From the NCBI GenBank assembly GCA_030248295.1, contig JASANH010001384.1:1-64000 (forward strand): a stretch of DNA of 64,000 bases. Reading direction: 5' to 3'. Below, one piece after another: positions 10,055-22,286 of this stretch. Made by a program: the position numbers and the translations under genes. Below the pieces are notes generated by a model. The model ran no database searches. It saw only the letters and a list, made by a program, of their open reading frames with translations, and was not told the DNA's origin. Source of the DNA: Mesodorylaimus sp. YZB2_4. Taxonomy: Eukaryota > Nematoda > Enoplea > Dorylaimida > Dorylaimidae. The stretch's first letter is position 1. The number at the start of each line of letters is the position of its first letter.

Positions 10055-13000
10055 TGTTGAAGCCACTGGGCTCCAGAATTTTCAAGACTCAATGCCAGGT
10101 AGTCTTCTTGGCCGGGTCTTCTCTATCAATTTGATCAAAGAGGAAGTCGGAAAATTACTAACTCGGCATTCTGTCACGTAGAAGGAAATGAAAAGAAGGA
10201 CGGAAATTGTATGAACAGAAAAAACCCATTTTTCGTAAAAAAAATTTTCAACAACAGTTTTTTCGTTACCGATATGTTGTTAATTACATATTCAGGGAGG
10301 ACCAGAAACAAGGGACCTTTGGTATGTTATGTGTAAGCGTGGGTGCGGGGGTACTTGCCATGGGCTAGCCGGAGCATATTATTTAATCTCAATTTTTTCC
10401 ATGGCCAATGAACAGAAACTGTCCTTGCGCCTGCTATCATGCTACAATAAATCAATACCGCCTGAGAATATGATTGCCTCAGTCTCTCTGCCTCTTTCAT
10501 AAATTTTATGCTGAATGACGAATGGAGAGCGCATAGGTATTGTATACCTAATCAATAAATGTATATGCACCTTTCCTAATCCATAATGGCGCGGTTGTGT
10601 CCCCCATGTAGTACCTGAGCCACACCAACAGCGATATCTCAACAGCCTGAAGTCGTAAGGCAATGAAATTTCGTTTCTTAGTGTGACTTTACACTAGATT
10701 AAGTTCCACCGAAGGATTTTCTGAAATCTTCATTCGTTCTGGCTCCACTCATACTAAAGGTGCGAGAGCGAAAATCCTGACCAGGTTTTTTATTTTTGCA
10801 ATAACTCGCGAGCCCTCAGGCCAAAACCAATAAAAATTTGGTGCGGATATGAGAGGCTAGTTGGGGAAGGTGTGTACCGAAAATTTTTTTAAAATCTCCG
10901 CTGATTATCCTCTTATGACAAGGAACGTGCCGCGTCTTACGGATGTATGTATGGACCCGATAGATCACAACGCCGATCTGGAGCTGTGTGAGAGTGCGGA
11001 TCAAGCTATGTGTTCAAACGACTTTACTGCTGGTGCCTTTTGGCATTGATTTATTTTGACCAGGTCGCTATAGGGTGCTTGAAGGGGGTTCACTTTGTCA
11101 AAATTATCACTTTTTGCACTTTTGGACCCCATTACTACCTAATGGGGAGGCCTACAGCTCGACCGAGTCAGGGAGGTGCAAATAGCAATTTATGGCTGAA
11201 AAATATCACGCACTACAGAGGTTTGAAGTTTTGGTTTTTGTTGGGGGTCCAAAAACCACATAAAACCCAAAAAATTGAAAACGTGGAAAAATTCTGTAGG
11301 ATATGACGGTAGCTCGTAGGGGATAAAGGGACAGAGGATCCATGAAAATCTTTTTTTTGACTTAACATGTATAAGAGAAAACCATATTCAGTTTTTCAAA
11401 TGGCTGGAAATTCAAAATGAGGGACTCGACACTTTTTGTGCATTTTGCAAGCTGTATCTGCACAAGAATGACAATGACAGTTATACTTCAAAAATAAAAA
11501 AACTTAAAAATTTTTAAAAGATAGTGCGAAAATCAAATTAAGAAATTTACTCTAAAAATGGTGTTTATAGAAAAAAGGTGTACTATGAAGAGTGGCATAA
11601 GCTGGAATTAACATAATGTACCTGGATACAGAGACACGGGAAGTCAGCCTAAAATCCTCTACGTGGAAATCGCGTTTAGAAATAAGGGCATGAGACTCAC
11701 AAGAGTAATAGCGCAGAAAAAGTGGCGGGAAATTCAAAGTCAAACTAAAACATCATTTTCTACAGATAAAAAAGCTGCCATTTGGTTTAGAAAAGAGCGA
11801 CATGCGAAAAATATTCCTTAACATTCCTCAAAGAAGACATCATTCAGGCTTTTAGCGCTAAAGTATTTGGGCTCAAATTACTGCTTTCAGAAAGTCTGTT
11901 ATCTTGCGATAGTGAATAAACTTTTAAATAAAAATTGATTGAGTTTCCTGGAAAGCTCTGGTTTCCTGTAATTATTTTCATGAATTGATTACTTTTCTGT
12001 TTTTGTACTCCAATTAAACATTTATCGAAAAACCGGGTACGGGTATGGGCACGGGTACAGAGATTGTCCAGCGGGTGCGGGTAGGGTACGATTTTCATAC
12101 CCGTGCAGGATTCTGAACTAATGTGAGCACATCCTAGCAGCCGGCAGTTGATGACATGAATGAGGCTAGTTGTTATGGTCTCCTAGTCAACTCTAAAACT
12201 GCGAGTACATGTGACCAGACAGTAGCCAGGCAGGATCTTTCTTGATCACCTTTTGTAGCCTGGACCAGCCTGCTCCGAAGGCGCTCTAGCCACATATACT
12301 ACCTTTCCCAGTTTCATCTCATGAATTTTTAACAAATATCATTTGTATGCATTAGGGACACACTCAAACTCAGACTCAAAGTTCGCATCCGAAAAACCGT
12401 GGTAGCGCATTTCTGCTGTTAAAGCAATGCAGCCATTCACGGTTGAGCAAGTACTGCATCCCACCATGGCTGTTTTTTTGGGGTTTATTCTTGGGATATA
12501 GCCTCTTGTTACGCGCCGCAAGACGTTCATGCCCCCGTTTCGTGTTCGTGATCCCTGCAATTGAGACGGTGTCCGGTCAAATATCCTGGGCAAAACATCC
12601 TTGACAAAATACAAAATACCGAGTGAGATATCCTGACCCCTGAATATATTGAGAGCTTTCACTCAGAGCCTTTAAAACTTTGCGAAAAAAATACGTCAAG
12701 TAGAGTTGAGGCGACTGCGCGGAAAATGGCACACGCGTTTTAAAAACCTTGTTTGTGACATCTTTTGGCCGGAGCAATGTGCACCGATTACAGTAAGGCT
12801 CGTGAATGTTGAGAGCCTCCATCGAGGGGAGCACTGGCTCAGTCCAACCTTTCAAATTCTATTTGCACTGATCTTAGTTAGCACAACATTGACACATTTT
12901 CATTTTTCCAAAGTACATAAACTTTAAAGCTCTTTCTTAATTCCTCTGCAAGTTACTCAACTTCCAAAGCACCTACCATGCGGTGAATTCTAAAGAGAGG

Positions 13001-13500
13001 AGATGGGGCTCAAACGCAAGTTTGTAGCTTTTGCAAAAACACGTTTCCGAAATTCTCGTCACTCAGTCATCGTTACTTGTTAAAAGGAATCTTTTCAACA
13101 CATTTGCTTCATCCTCGGCTTGTACTCATCTCATTTCACCTCATCGGCATCGGAGACCGCTTGGCGCCCTTGCGGCGATAGGACAAGGCGGCGTGTTGTT
13201 GCGCATGTGGTAGCCGCCTGCGTTGGCGGAGATGATCAGCGCCAGTGCATCCCGTCGACCGGTAATTGGCTAATTGCGGATGTTGAAAAATACAAGCCAG
13301 GAACTGTGCTTATAGACCGGATGCTTGTATGGCCTCGCTCGAGGCAGTTTATGAATGGAAGTCAAAACAGGAAGAACGACTGAGGGCTGGAGAAGAGGTG
13401 AGGAGAGACGACTGGAGACAAACTTCTCACTCCTCCGAATCTTGCGCAGTCAAGTGCTCATTTAGAGATTGTGAATGCTCAGAGTCTAGACGATTTGGAA
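10055..13500. other. Intergenic between channel A and NK3, mostly unassigned
   Basis: Long gap without a convincing gene. At 12339-12855 (minus) two overlapping frames both look protein-like (ALNIHEPYCNRCTLLRPKD in one; PRINPKKTAMVGCSTC in the other) and could be one frame-shifted relic of unknown origin. At 12025-12105 there are repeated ACGGGTA/GCGGGTA units of the sort found at hAT-element ends. The last 100 bases before 13501 are an open frame leading into NK3 exon 1 without an upstream ATG (in-frame TGA near 13399). Confidence 0.4.
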
Positions 13501-15588
13501 ATGAGCAAAGTTACGAATTTTAGTATTGCGAATATTTTGGATTCGTATGAAGATAATGGAGGTGAGAAGTCGTTCAAACCTTGGGGTGACGCCCTTCTGA
13601 CTTGTGGGTACTTACTGTAAGTCTGTTGCACTTCTTTCATAAGGCTGTTCACAATGCGGCCTAATGCCTGACATATACCGCACACACAAGCCAAGCAGTA
13701 AAGAGCCAAGATCTAGACCAAGGGCAAGGTAATCTGCTCATACGCTTTGGTATAAGTGATATACAGTATATTCTGGTCAGCAATGAAACCAAGCACTGTG
13801 ACCAAGCATGAAACCTGCCGCGGACTGACGTCTGCCCTATGTACTTAAAATTCGTAGTTCTTTATCTAAGACTAGCTGTTGAGATCCTTTGTTCAATCTG
13901 CGACGACTAAGTATTCTGGATTTCTCTTTTAGTATTTCTTATACCTTGCCACATCTAGTTCTCTGTTTTCAGGGACCAGTGATTTCTTTTCCTGACTTCC
14001 CATACCGGCGCATCGCCACTAAAATCTCATTCATCTTACTTGTCCTCAAATTCTTGCCTAAACTTACTGTAGCGCTTTCATTAGAGGGCGAATCCTATTG
14101 TACGTCCAAGGGTATAGTCGAAATAACCAGTGTAGCACCCTGCCAGGATAAATACTTTACGTCCGTTTGATCCATCCATGCTTCTCATTAGCTGATAGGC
14201 ACTAGTGTGATAATAATTGAGCTAAAGTTTTGCGGAAGAATCAGCTTGCCATTTCCAACCAGCAACCAGATCAAACTTACTTGCGTAACTATTTTATGAT
14301 AGGAAAGAGTCTAAAATGATTGACATTGTGAACGGTTAATATGCACATACTGTAGGTATGTAGAACCTATAACCTAAAAACTTGTGATACAATAATACCT
14401 GAAATGATAGATTATTTTAAGTTACAGGCATTACTATGCGATGGCGCACCCCAGACCAGAAAATGCTACTTATATACCAAAGAGTTTGACCGCTGGACCT
14501 GGATTGCCGACTGTGATATTGGCCTTTGTCTAATGGACCCGAATATACGTGTTTCTCATACTGCATTTTTGGACCTTAATCTCAGTTCCCCTGCAACGGT
14601 TATACGGGATTTGGGGAGAATCATTGGCCCATATGTCCGCGGTGCATGCATGAGGTTTTGCAGACGATCAAAGGCGTCAAAGGGGCCTTTGAGGGGGAGG
14701 TTTATATCTTCTGTAAAAAGATATAATTTTTTTATGCTATGCGTGAAAATTCAGATTGAGAATGAAATAGATGGCAAAACTTAGTCAAAGGTAAAGCTAT
14801 CTATGCCTTTGTCGACGTGACTCGGCAAAATTGCAATGATGAGAGACATGATAATGCAGAGTATGTTTACCCTTAAAAGTGTCCTGACACATAAATTTCT
14901 CAGTGTGTATGATTTATTCAAGACAGATTTTATAAAAACTAATATGCTCGCAGCTATCGAATTCAAGCTGTCATTTTAGAATTAGCTCGACTTTGCGCTA
15001 ATTGGAAATCATCCACAATCAACTACCAGCAATCCAATCACAGTTCAGATGGAGTCAAACAAAGAAAACGGTGTTCATTTAATCAGTTACAAGTTAGCAC
15101 ACTGGAAAAGGAGTTTCTGCAACACAGATATCTTACCACTGATCAACGATCGAAATTGGCATCGGTCTTAAATTTAACTGAACAACAAGTAAGAACCTCA
15201 TCTGCTGCAAATTCGAGCAAAATTTCGTAGTCAACAAAAGCATCGATTTAATTTTTAGGTAAAAATCTGGTTCCAAAATCGACGTTACAAAACCAAACGC
15301 AAACAGTTTTTGGACCGGTCCATGCCTAAATTGGATTTTCCATCGCCAGACGTATCGATGGTGCAGGCATCTAGAGATCACGCACGCAAGCCACCCGTCT
15401 TTGTTTTGGTGCACGATGGCATTCGATTGAACGGTCATGGAACAATGTTGCATCCAACACCGTCCGTTGGGTTCGCTATCCCTGGTATGGAAAGAATGCA
15501 GCTACAACCGATGCAGCAGGCGGGAGCTAATGGGGATATAACACCTTTTTGCCTGTGCTTCCGTGACATGCAATCTGTAATGCACTGA
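13501..15588 (+). CDS. bap: NK3/bagpipe-class homeobox transcription factor, 3 exons, 199 aa
   Basis: Exons: 13501-13561, 14980-15188 and 15259-15588. Exon 1 ends in phase 1 and joins exon 2 in frame; the exon 2/3 junction is phase 0 at homeodomain position 44/45. Exon 1 encodes the TN/eh1-type repression motif TNFSIANILD at residues 5-14. The homeodomain is 47-106: helix 3 is VKIWFQNRRYKTKRKQ. Tyr54 marks the NK2/NK3/NK4 group, and NRRYKTKRKQ rather than NHRYKTKR points to NK3 (bagpipe/Nkx3). After it, RKPPVFVLVHDG at 133-144 resembles the NK2-specific domain. NK3 proteins act in visceral mesoderm and other embryonic patterning. The first intron is 1.4 kb, so a small extra exon cannot be excluded. 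Confidence 0.9.
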
Positions 15589-16753
15589 GGATATTGATGA
15601 GCAAGTGTCGCGTAGGAGCTTCATTACTGATCCTAGTTAGGAATCACGGACTGCAGGTCATGTTGTTAAACCTGCAGTGAATGAGCAAGTTTTTCTCTTC
15701 TAACTGTGTGGTATGCTGTACATTGGCAGTATCGCCATATCGAGTGGTTTATTGTGCTTACACGACAGTGCCGAATACAATATGACCTTCTGATCTGCAC
15801 GACCTGGGTTGAGTCTCCCTAGGGGTACCTAACAAATAGAGGATACGTTTCCGCTTTCAATCAAAACGACAAGGTTATGTATGCTTCGATTTAGGCTCGA
15901 CAAGTAGCATCAGACAGAATGGACCTACATTTTCACTAGAGTTTCCATTTTCCAGGGGAGCCACTGGTGAAATATCACAGCACCCAGCGGCAGGTTATAT
16001 ATATATATATTATTTATGATTAACGTAACGTTTCGGGGATTTGGTGTGCATTGAGATCATGTCAACTAAAAATTGAAGTATGCTAATGTGTGCACCGAAT
16101 GAACGGAACAGGTCACTTGTCACCTGTTTCTGCAATGTCTAAGGAGCAGCGTAAACTGAAGTACAGTACAGTTTACGAAACTTTTACTAAATACTGTAGA
16201 TAACAATACGTGGTGGCACACTTTCGCGTACTTCATGGTTTAGTTGATATAATCTCCATTCTCTGATGCTTCTTGCCAGGCCTAAATTGAAGCATACATA
16301 CGATTTCTGTGTTCAACACGCGTAGTACAGTACCGCCTGTGAAAATTTTACTTAATACTGTAGACAACGTGTACTGTCGCATCTTTTATATTTCAGAACA
16401 CTATAAAACTTCAGGTGCAAGCAAACACGCACACATGGCTCAATCAAAGCTACAGTAGGTTTATAGTGAGTAAAGGTGCGGCCTTACTACTCCACTGTGT
16501 CCCCATGACCAGATTTCTTGGAAATTAAAGCTAGCACACCACGAGTACAGTAAATTCAACAGATCAATAAATCAGAGAAAGGAAACCCTCATGTTTGGAT
16601 CAAAACAAGCAAAAAAGACAAATATCGATATCATAAGACTAATATATCACGATTGGGGTAACCTGTCACGTGAATGGGTGCAGCCAATGTATTCCAAAGG
16701 GATAAAACCAGAAAAGTACACTCGGATTGATTGAAAACGAGAGTCCAAAAAAT
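15589..16753. other. Intergenic between NK3 and the SLC2-type gene
   Basis: The 3' flanks of two convergent genes. It holds a short (TA)n run at about 15998-16010 and a local cluster of the TACTGTA/TACAGTA heptamer (six copies at 16160-16550). No coding potential seen. Confidence 0.45.
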
Positions 16754-18334
16754 CTAAGCGCGCTCTGGCGAGATAAGAAATGATCTTTGATTATCAATAC
16801 TGTCCGTCGTAATAGAAGTATTTCCAGCAATGGGTAAGAAATCCGCGGTACCATCGGCTGCATTAACTGGCAGAACCTCGTCACGCTCTTCTTGTTCATC
16901 ATCGCCCTCTTCTTCTAGATTTGCCGTAATAATATCTTCTGCGATCTCCACAACAGAACGACCCGCAGTTTCTGGCATGGCATAGGCCATGTATAGAACG
17001 CAAATCACTAGAGGAATGGTATACATTAGAAATGCGTATGGCCCGACCAGCATGAGCAATGGCGGAAACGCAAAGATGAAAATAGAATTCGAAGCCCAAA
17101 ATGTGAACTCGCTCAGCGATCCAATGGCGGCTCGTACATTTTGAGGACTAAACTCGGCGAATATTGCCTCGGCCACGGCGCCAGGTCCAATACTGTATAA
17201 GAATATATACAAACCAGTCAGGGCTACTGCCGAGGCTCCGATCGACCAATTGAACCCAAACAATCGACTCGACAAACTTAGGACAACGAACAGAATGTTG
17301 TAAAGTATTGCTGCCCCCATCGTGCCCAAAAGCAGGGGTCGTCTACCGACACGGTCGCCTATGAATATCGCTACAATACCGCCAATCAAACCAGGAACAT
17401 TGAAAACAATCGAAGAATTTTTCGCAGAAGGCAAATCCATTCCTAATTGAACAAATATTTTAGTGCTGTAGGCTTCGACAATGTCTACGCCCACACTACT
17501 GTGAGCCAAAGCTATCACTGCCGCCAGAATGATTGGGACCCGAACTGTTGGTGTGGCCAGTGCTTTTCTGAATGTCAGTTGATCATGCGCCAACTCTTTT
17601 TCGAGCTCGTATTCATGAAAAAGCTTCGCCACATTAGCCTCGGGTCCGTGATAGAAAAAGATTGCTTTGATAGCCTCCGGCGAATCTCCTTTCTGAATAT
17701 ACAAGTACTTGGGTGAGGCTGGCAGGCAAGGACTGATCAGCAATTGTGCAATCGATGGTATTATACAAAAGCCTAATAAATACAGGACCCGTTGCGGTGT
17801 CCCAAATATGCTCGGTTGAGCCAATCCCAATGCGATCATTGATGACAAGGACAACACGAATCCCCCAGGCCCGTTCAAATAACCTCGATAAGCATTCGGA
17901 CTGATCTCGCAAAGAAATACCCGCAAAGTTGGACAAACTAAACCCGAACTCAGTCCAGCGATAAATCGGCCTAGGGCTAATAATTCAAAACAGTTAAATA
18001 TTGGAGCCAAGACCATGATCAAACTACCAGCTAGTTGCACCGAGCTGGCAATCGAGAGTAGGACGCTTTTTCTGCCAAATTTTTCTTCCAAAACGCAGGC
18101 GAATAATGACCCAAAAATGCAGCCTATTTGCCATAAACTAACCACAATTGAATACAATGCGTGAAGACCAGACACACTAATTGTGCTGGCATAACCGTGT
18201 TTTATGTAACTAGAATTGATTAAATCCAGAAAAACATCGTTGGCCACATTGAGAACTGCGTTCTGATAACCGACAGAAAAATAACTGAGAAACACAACTG
18301 ACCAACCAGACACAAATAAACGAATGGGCACCAT
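16754..18334 (-). CDS. SLC2-type major facilitator transporter, single exon, 526 aa
   Basis: One uninterrupted exon from ATG 18334. Twelve hydrophobic segments carry the sugar-transporter family signatures: FGRKS (86-90) in loop 2-3, GRFIAGLSSG (122-131) in TM4, YRG (149-151) in loop 4-5, LPASPKYL (204-211) after TM6, DRVGRR (327-332) in loop 8-9 and PETAGRS (454-460) after TM12. The C-tail is acidic (LEEEGDDEQEERDE). Residues that contact glucose in GLUT proteins are missing. The TM7 QQxSG position reads AHSSVGVD, and the TM10 GPGPIPW block reads GPGAVAEA. The substrate may therefore not be glucose. The family moves hexoses, polyols or related solutes across membranes. Being intronless among multi-exon neighbours suggests retroposition or intron loss. 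Confidence 0.94.
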   Translation of the reverse strand: MVPIRLFVSGWSVVFLSYFSVGYQNAVLNVANDVFLDLINSSYIKHGYASTISVSGLHALYSIVVSLWQIGCIFGSLFACVLEEKFGRKSVLLSIASSVQLAGSLIMVLAPIFNCFELLALGRFIAGLSSGLVCPTLRVFLCEISPNAYRGYLNGPGGFVLSLSSMIALGLAQPSIFGTPQRVLYLLGFCIIPSIAQLLISPCLPASPKYLYIQKGDSPEAIKAIFFYHGPEANVAKLFHEYELEKELAHDQLTFRKALATPTVRVPIILAAVIALAHSSVGVDIVEAYSTKIFVQLGMDLPSAKNSSIVFNVPGLIGGIVAIFIGDRVGRRPLLLGTMGAAILYNILFVVLSLSSRLFGFNWSIGASAVALTGLYIFLYSIGPGAVAEAIFAEFSPQNVRAAIGSLSEFTFWASNSIFIFAFPPLLMLVGPYAFLMYTIPLVICVLYMAYAMPETAGRSVVEIAEDIITANLEEEGDDEQEERDEVLPVNAADGTADFLPIAGNTSITTDSIDNQRSFLISPERA

Positions 18335-21279
18335 TGCACTGATTTAAAAAAGATTGATAAACTTTGTAAAAAAAGCAGAGAAAAAAAATAGAAAGCGGGT
18401 ACGTCTGATATCAGGTCAATACGATAGATGGTATCTTATCTTTACGCAAACGCAAAACCATGGAGACAGTGAATCCATGTCGCAACTCGCAAACCAGCAT
18501 CCGTACGAGTGCGCAACACGGCTAACTTAGCACTTGCGGCTCTGCTGGCTCAAAAAGTGCAAACCTGTGTTGGCTATCTGTCTGACGCAGCACGAAAGAT
18601 GTGGTCGTACAACTCTAAATCAAATACAAATTATTGCTTTTTGTGTAACTTGAAGAACATTGATGCATAATTTGCCTCATGACTGCTGTGTACTGGCAGA
18701 AGAAGGGTTGGTGTACAAGTGCAGATTTTAGGTCAGAATTTTTCTTTAAAATTTTGCAGGTAAAGAGACCTGAGAATTTAAAATAAAAGCAGCGTGACAA
18801 TCAGTCAACTCAGCCATTCAGCTAAGGCACGACCTATCAAAAACCTGAAGAATCGAAAAATGTAATTGCGCGAAATCCTTTAGTCAAATTTGAAAGATAT
18901 GATACTGATGAGGGTACCCGTTACAGCAGCAATGATATTTCGTTGCTTTTTTGAAACACATTACCCGTATGAAGGCCTACTTTTGAGTCATATCAAGCCC
19001 AAACTATAGTTCGTCGCGATGCGACAATTTTGGGTGAACTGACCTGAAAGTGGCATCGCGAGGAATCACGGGCAATTGTTCGCCGGGGAATTGTTCGCTG
19101 AGTAACTTTGTGAGGATCCTATGTTATGCGAAGATAAGGACACTCCGCCTGCGCACAAGAGCACTCCCTCCTCATCATGTGTTTCCCCACACAGCAAATC
19201 TTGATATCACGTGGTGAGACAATCATATTCGAAACATTGTACGTATACTCGCATTTCAAAAAAAATTGAAGCAAATTCTCTGTTGGATCTCCTGTAGTTC
19301 TCATCTGCCGCATAATGCGTCGCACTAGTGTCTCATGACGTGCAGTTACCTTTCGCTGATCACCCTGTAACAAAAACTACCGACTACGATTCACGTGCCA
19401 AGATAGTTCCTGACGCTATAAAAAGGCAGTGCTTTACGTTTCCAGCGAAGTCTAATTACTTCCAGGAGGTTTTTTGGCACTAAACGCACGATAGATTTCG
19501 ATAATGACCTACCCCAGTTTGCTATGTAGCACCTGATGATCTCTCGGTGGGATTTAGTCGGTGCATATAGTATATATGTACTGCAGAATAAGGGCCCGCA
19601 AATTGAGAGATGACCAAGAAAGATGAGCAATAATGTGCTGGGGTGGCGTGTGATCTGATCAGACAATACATATTGATGAGTTGTAGTTTTGGAGATTTCA
19701 GTCCCCATTTGGTGCCATTTGAGAGCTGTACTGTCGACTGGATTCCATTTTTGAGAGTATATACTGAAAGCATCCAGCAATGTTCCGCCAATTACTTCCG
19801 CATGACAACGATCGGCTGCTGAAAAATCAATAAAAAGCGGTCTAACAATTCGGAATGGATTGAATCCAACAAATTGTATCAAACAAGTCAAAACATCCGT
19901 TGCTGCATGCCGTCTCGATCATTCATCCCTTCGCCCTGGGTTCAGGTTGTCCGAAACCAAGTACTGTAGCTTTCATGGACACTAAACTAAATCATCAACC
20001 AGATAAATACTGTATGTATGTACAGTATGCGTGAAGCATGAGTGTGTCCACCACTAGCTTAATCCCCAACTCGTTCTAACCGCTACGGTAGTTGAGTTTT
20101 TTGAGGAAACTGTACCCACAGCCTGCTTGGTGCTCCAGCTTTTCCTGTCTGTTGCTATGCAAACATCACTCTGTATAGGCCGTATTTTTTGTATTTCTTC
20201 AGCCTGATCCTCTTATCTGGTTCAAGTTGCAAGGCTGATGGTAAATTCTGTCTGATCATCAATCTTTCGGAGACTTTCGACTGCAGTCGGCCCGTATTCC
20301 GACTGGGGCTCTTTTGCCTTTAATTCCATATATCGTTGTTGTACTCGTCAGCAGGTAGCTCTTTATGTGTCTTTGGGATCGCGCAGTAAGTAAGTTATAA
20401 GAACCTTCGACAGTATCCATTTAAGTATCTCATTCGACATGTATAGCGTTGTGACTATTAAATTTCACGCTAATACTAGTTCCCGATGGTAAACAAGATC
20501 AAGACCCAGAAGCAATATTGAAGAGCGACTCACTCACTGCCTTTCTTATTTTCAAGCAAATGTTGTTGTTCATAAAATTCCAAGTCGTTATGAAGGGAAG
20601 TCCCTGTCCGACCCCATACATACCACTTTACTGAATGTGATCTCTACGACTCTTCAATCCAATTTTGTTAATATATCTCTGATAGGTATAATTAACCACA
20701 CATATATTCGCAGCAGAGCGTGATGAAGCGTGATGAAGGGAATAAAAGGTGACCTCGAACTTTTATCTCCAGTTTGTTCCAGTCGCGTTTCAGTCCCCAG
20801 AGAACTGTACCCACAACATACAGTACCTGTAACACTACAGCACTGCTGCTTCTGCTGCTTGTTCTGCTGCGCAGACTTCGCTCTGTACAGTACATGCCTT
20901 ATTTTTACATTTCTTCAGGCACATACCTATCTGGGTGCTTTCTTGATACAACATTTACGAGATGCAGCCCATCAACCGCCTGGCACACGCGTACGCGCTC
21001 TTGGTCAACAATGAACCCATACGAGCACTCGCAAACGAGGTTTCAGCGCCTATCAACCGCAACGTACCTGATAATAACAGGTAAGGAGCTTGGAGGTGTT
21101 GAAACTTTTTTACCACGGCCGTCAGAACTTGCTGCCTTGCTTGCATCATTCCGTGTGCACCAAAGCAATTAATTCCATGTCGGTAGATTCAAAGGTAACG
21201 TGTTCTCTTTCTACTCTACTGTTCAATGATTTTAGCTTCCAGTCGTAATTTTCTTGAAACATTGCGTCAGTATACGTAG
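18335..21279. other. Intergenic, diverged repeats and doubtful open frames
   Basis: Two open frames on the minus strand are worth noting: 19391-19891 (starts at TTG) and 19119-19373 (preceded by a good acceptor, TTTTTGTTACAG). The latter gives QRKVTARHETLVRRIMRQM; no family recognised. A diverged direct repeat joins 20110-20220 and 20800-20930 (GAACTGTACCCACA ... TTTCTTCAG ... TATCTGG). No gene supported. Confidence 0.35.
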
Positions 21280-21287
21280 TGCCCACC

Positions 21288-22278
21288 AGCGTTGCCAGAC
21301 GTGGCATAATTATGCCATTTTGGCAGAATTTTTAGGCTGTGGCAGTGGGTCATGGCATAATCGGATCTTGGCTCAATTTGTGGCAGTTTGGAGAAATTTT
21401 GGCAGGTTTCGACACCTTACCGTTGAACTCTTATAATTTCTATCTTGTGTTGACGCTTTGCATGGTGCGCCACGGATGCACTATTATCGCAATAGTGCAT
21501 CCGTGCTTTGCGCTAATCAGAGTAATATTTTTCTGATTAGGCCTACCTGTATATCAATGCGAATTCTTGTTCGTGCGCGCGAAGCAATTACGAAATTTTC
21601 GGCTTTTGAAGCTTTCGATGCGTTTGGACAACTTTTAAAACCGCAATTGGTGTTCGGCTGTGGGTGATTTTTGTCGTGGTCGGGGTCGGGTCGAGGTTCG
21701 AGGTTTATGCTAATAGTCTGTAACTTATTTTGTGATGTGTCCTGCAAGTTCAAGTCTATTTTCATGCTTCTCTGGCTGTATTTTCAAGAGAAAAATTGGC
21801 CACAGGGATAAAAAGGCAAGGGATTTGGGCGGAGCAGGCCTCAGATATAACACAGTGATTTAATTACGCGAGAAGAAAAATTGCGCGGTTCCTTTCGTGC
21901 AAGGAGAAGGCACACTTGTGCGCCTTTTCTTCAAACTGAGAAACAGCTTATTGGTTGCATTTTGCTTATGAACCTCGACCCTCGCCGTTTTTCCACGAGG
22001 TCGAGGACGGGGTCGAGTTTTTCGGCCTAATACTAAGCTGCTAGGAACTTACATCATAATTTGGAGGATAAAAAAGTACTTTGCACATTTTAAGATTAGT
22101 AATAATTCACGGCAGTGAAATTTTTCATATTTGTCAGCTCACATATATGATAAAACGCATTTTACATTGATATTTTATGCTAAAAACTTTTTGGGAGCAC
22201 TGTGGCAGCATATGGCACAAATTTGGGTATTTTTTCCTGTCGTTTGCAGATTTTCATTTTTGGCGTCTGGCAACGCTG
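21288..22278. mobile_element. Non-autonomous hAT-type transposon with TIRs and TSDs
   Basis: A 991-base element starting CAGCGTTGCCAGACG and ending in its exact reverse complement CGTCTGGCAACGCTG (15-bp TIRs). It is flanked by 8-bp direct repeats GTGCCCAC (21280-21287) and GTCCCCAC (22279-22286), which match at 7 of 8 positions. An 8-bp target duplication together with a CAGNGTTGCCA-type terminus is characteristic of the hAT superfamily. The interior has no transposase frame. It holds GC-rich inverted stretches (GTCGGGGTCGGGTCGAGG near 21680; CTCGACCCTCGCCG near 21970). The mismatch in the target duplication implies some age. Confidence 0.85.
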
Positions 22279-22286
22279 GTCCCCAC

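Noticed and set aside
14404-14784. 126-codon plus-strand frame between NK3 exons 1 and 2
   Set aside because: No NK3-like motif, no fitting splice sites, and the phase-1 ends of exons 1 and 2 already join directly.
19391-19891. 166-codon minus-strand frame
   Set aside because: Starts only at TTG, no homology recognised, competing frame in the same strand; kept only as a note in the intergenic entry.
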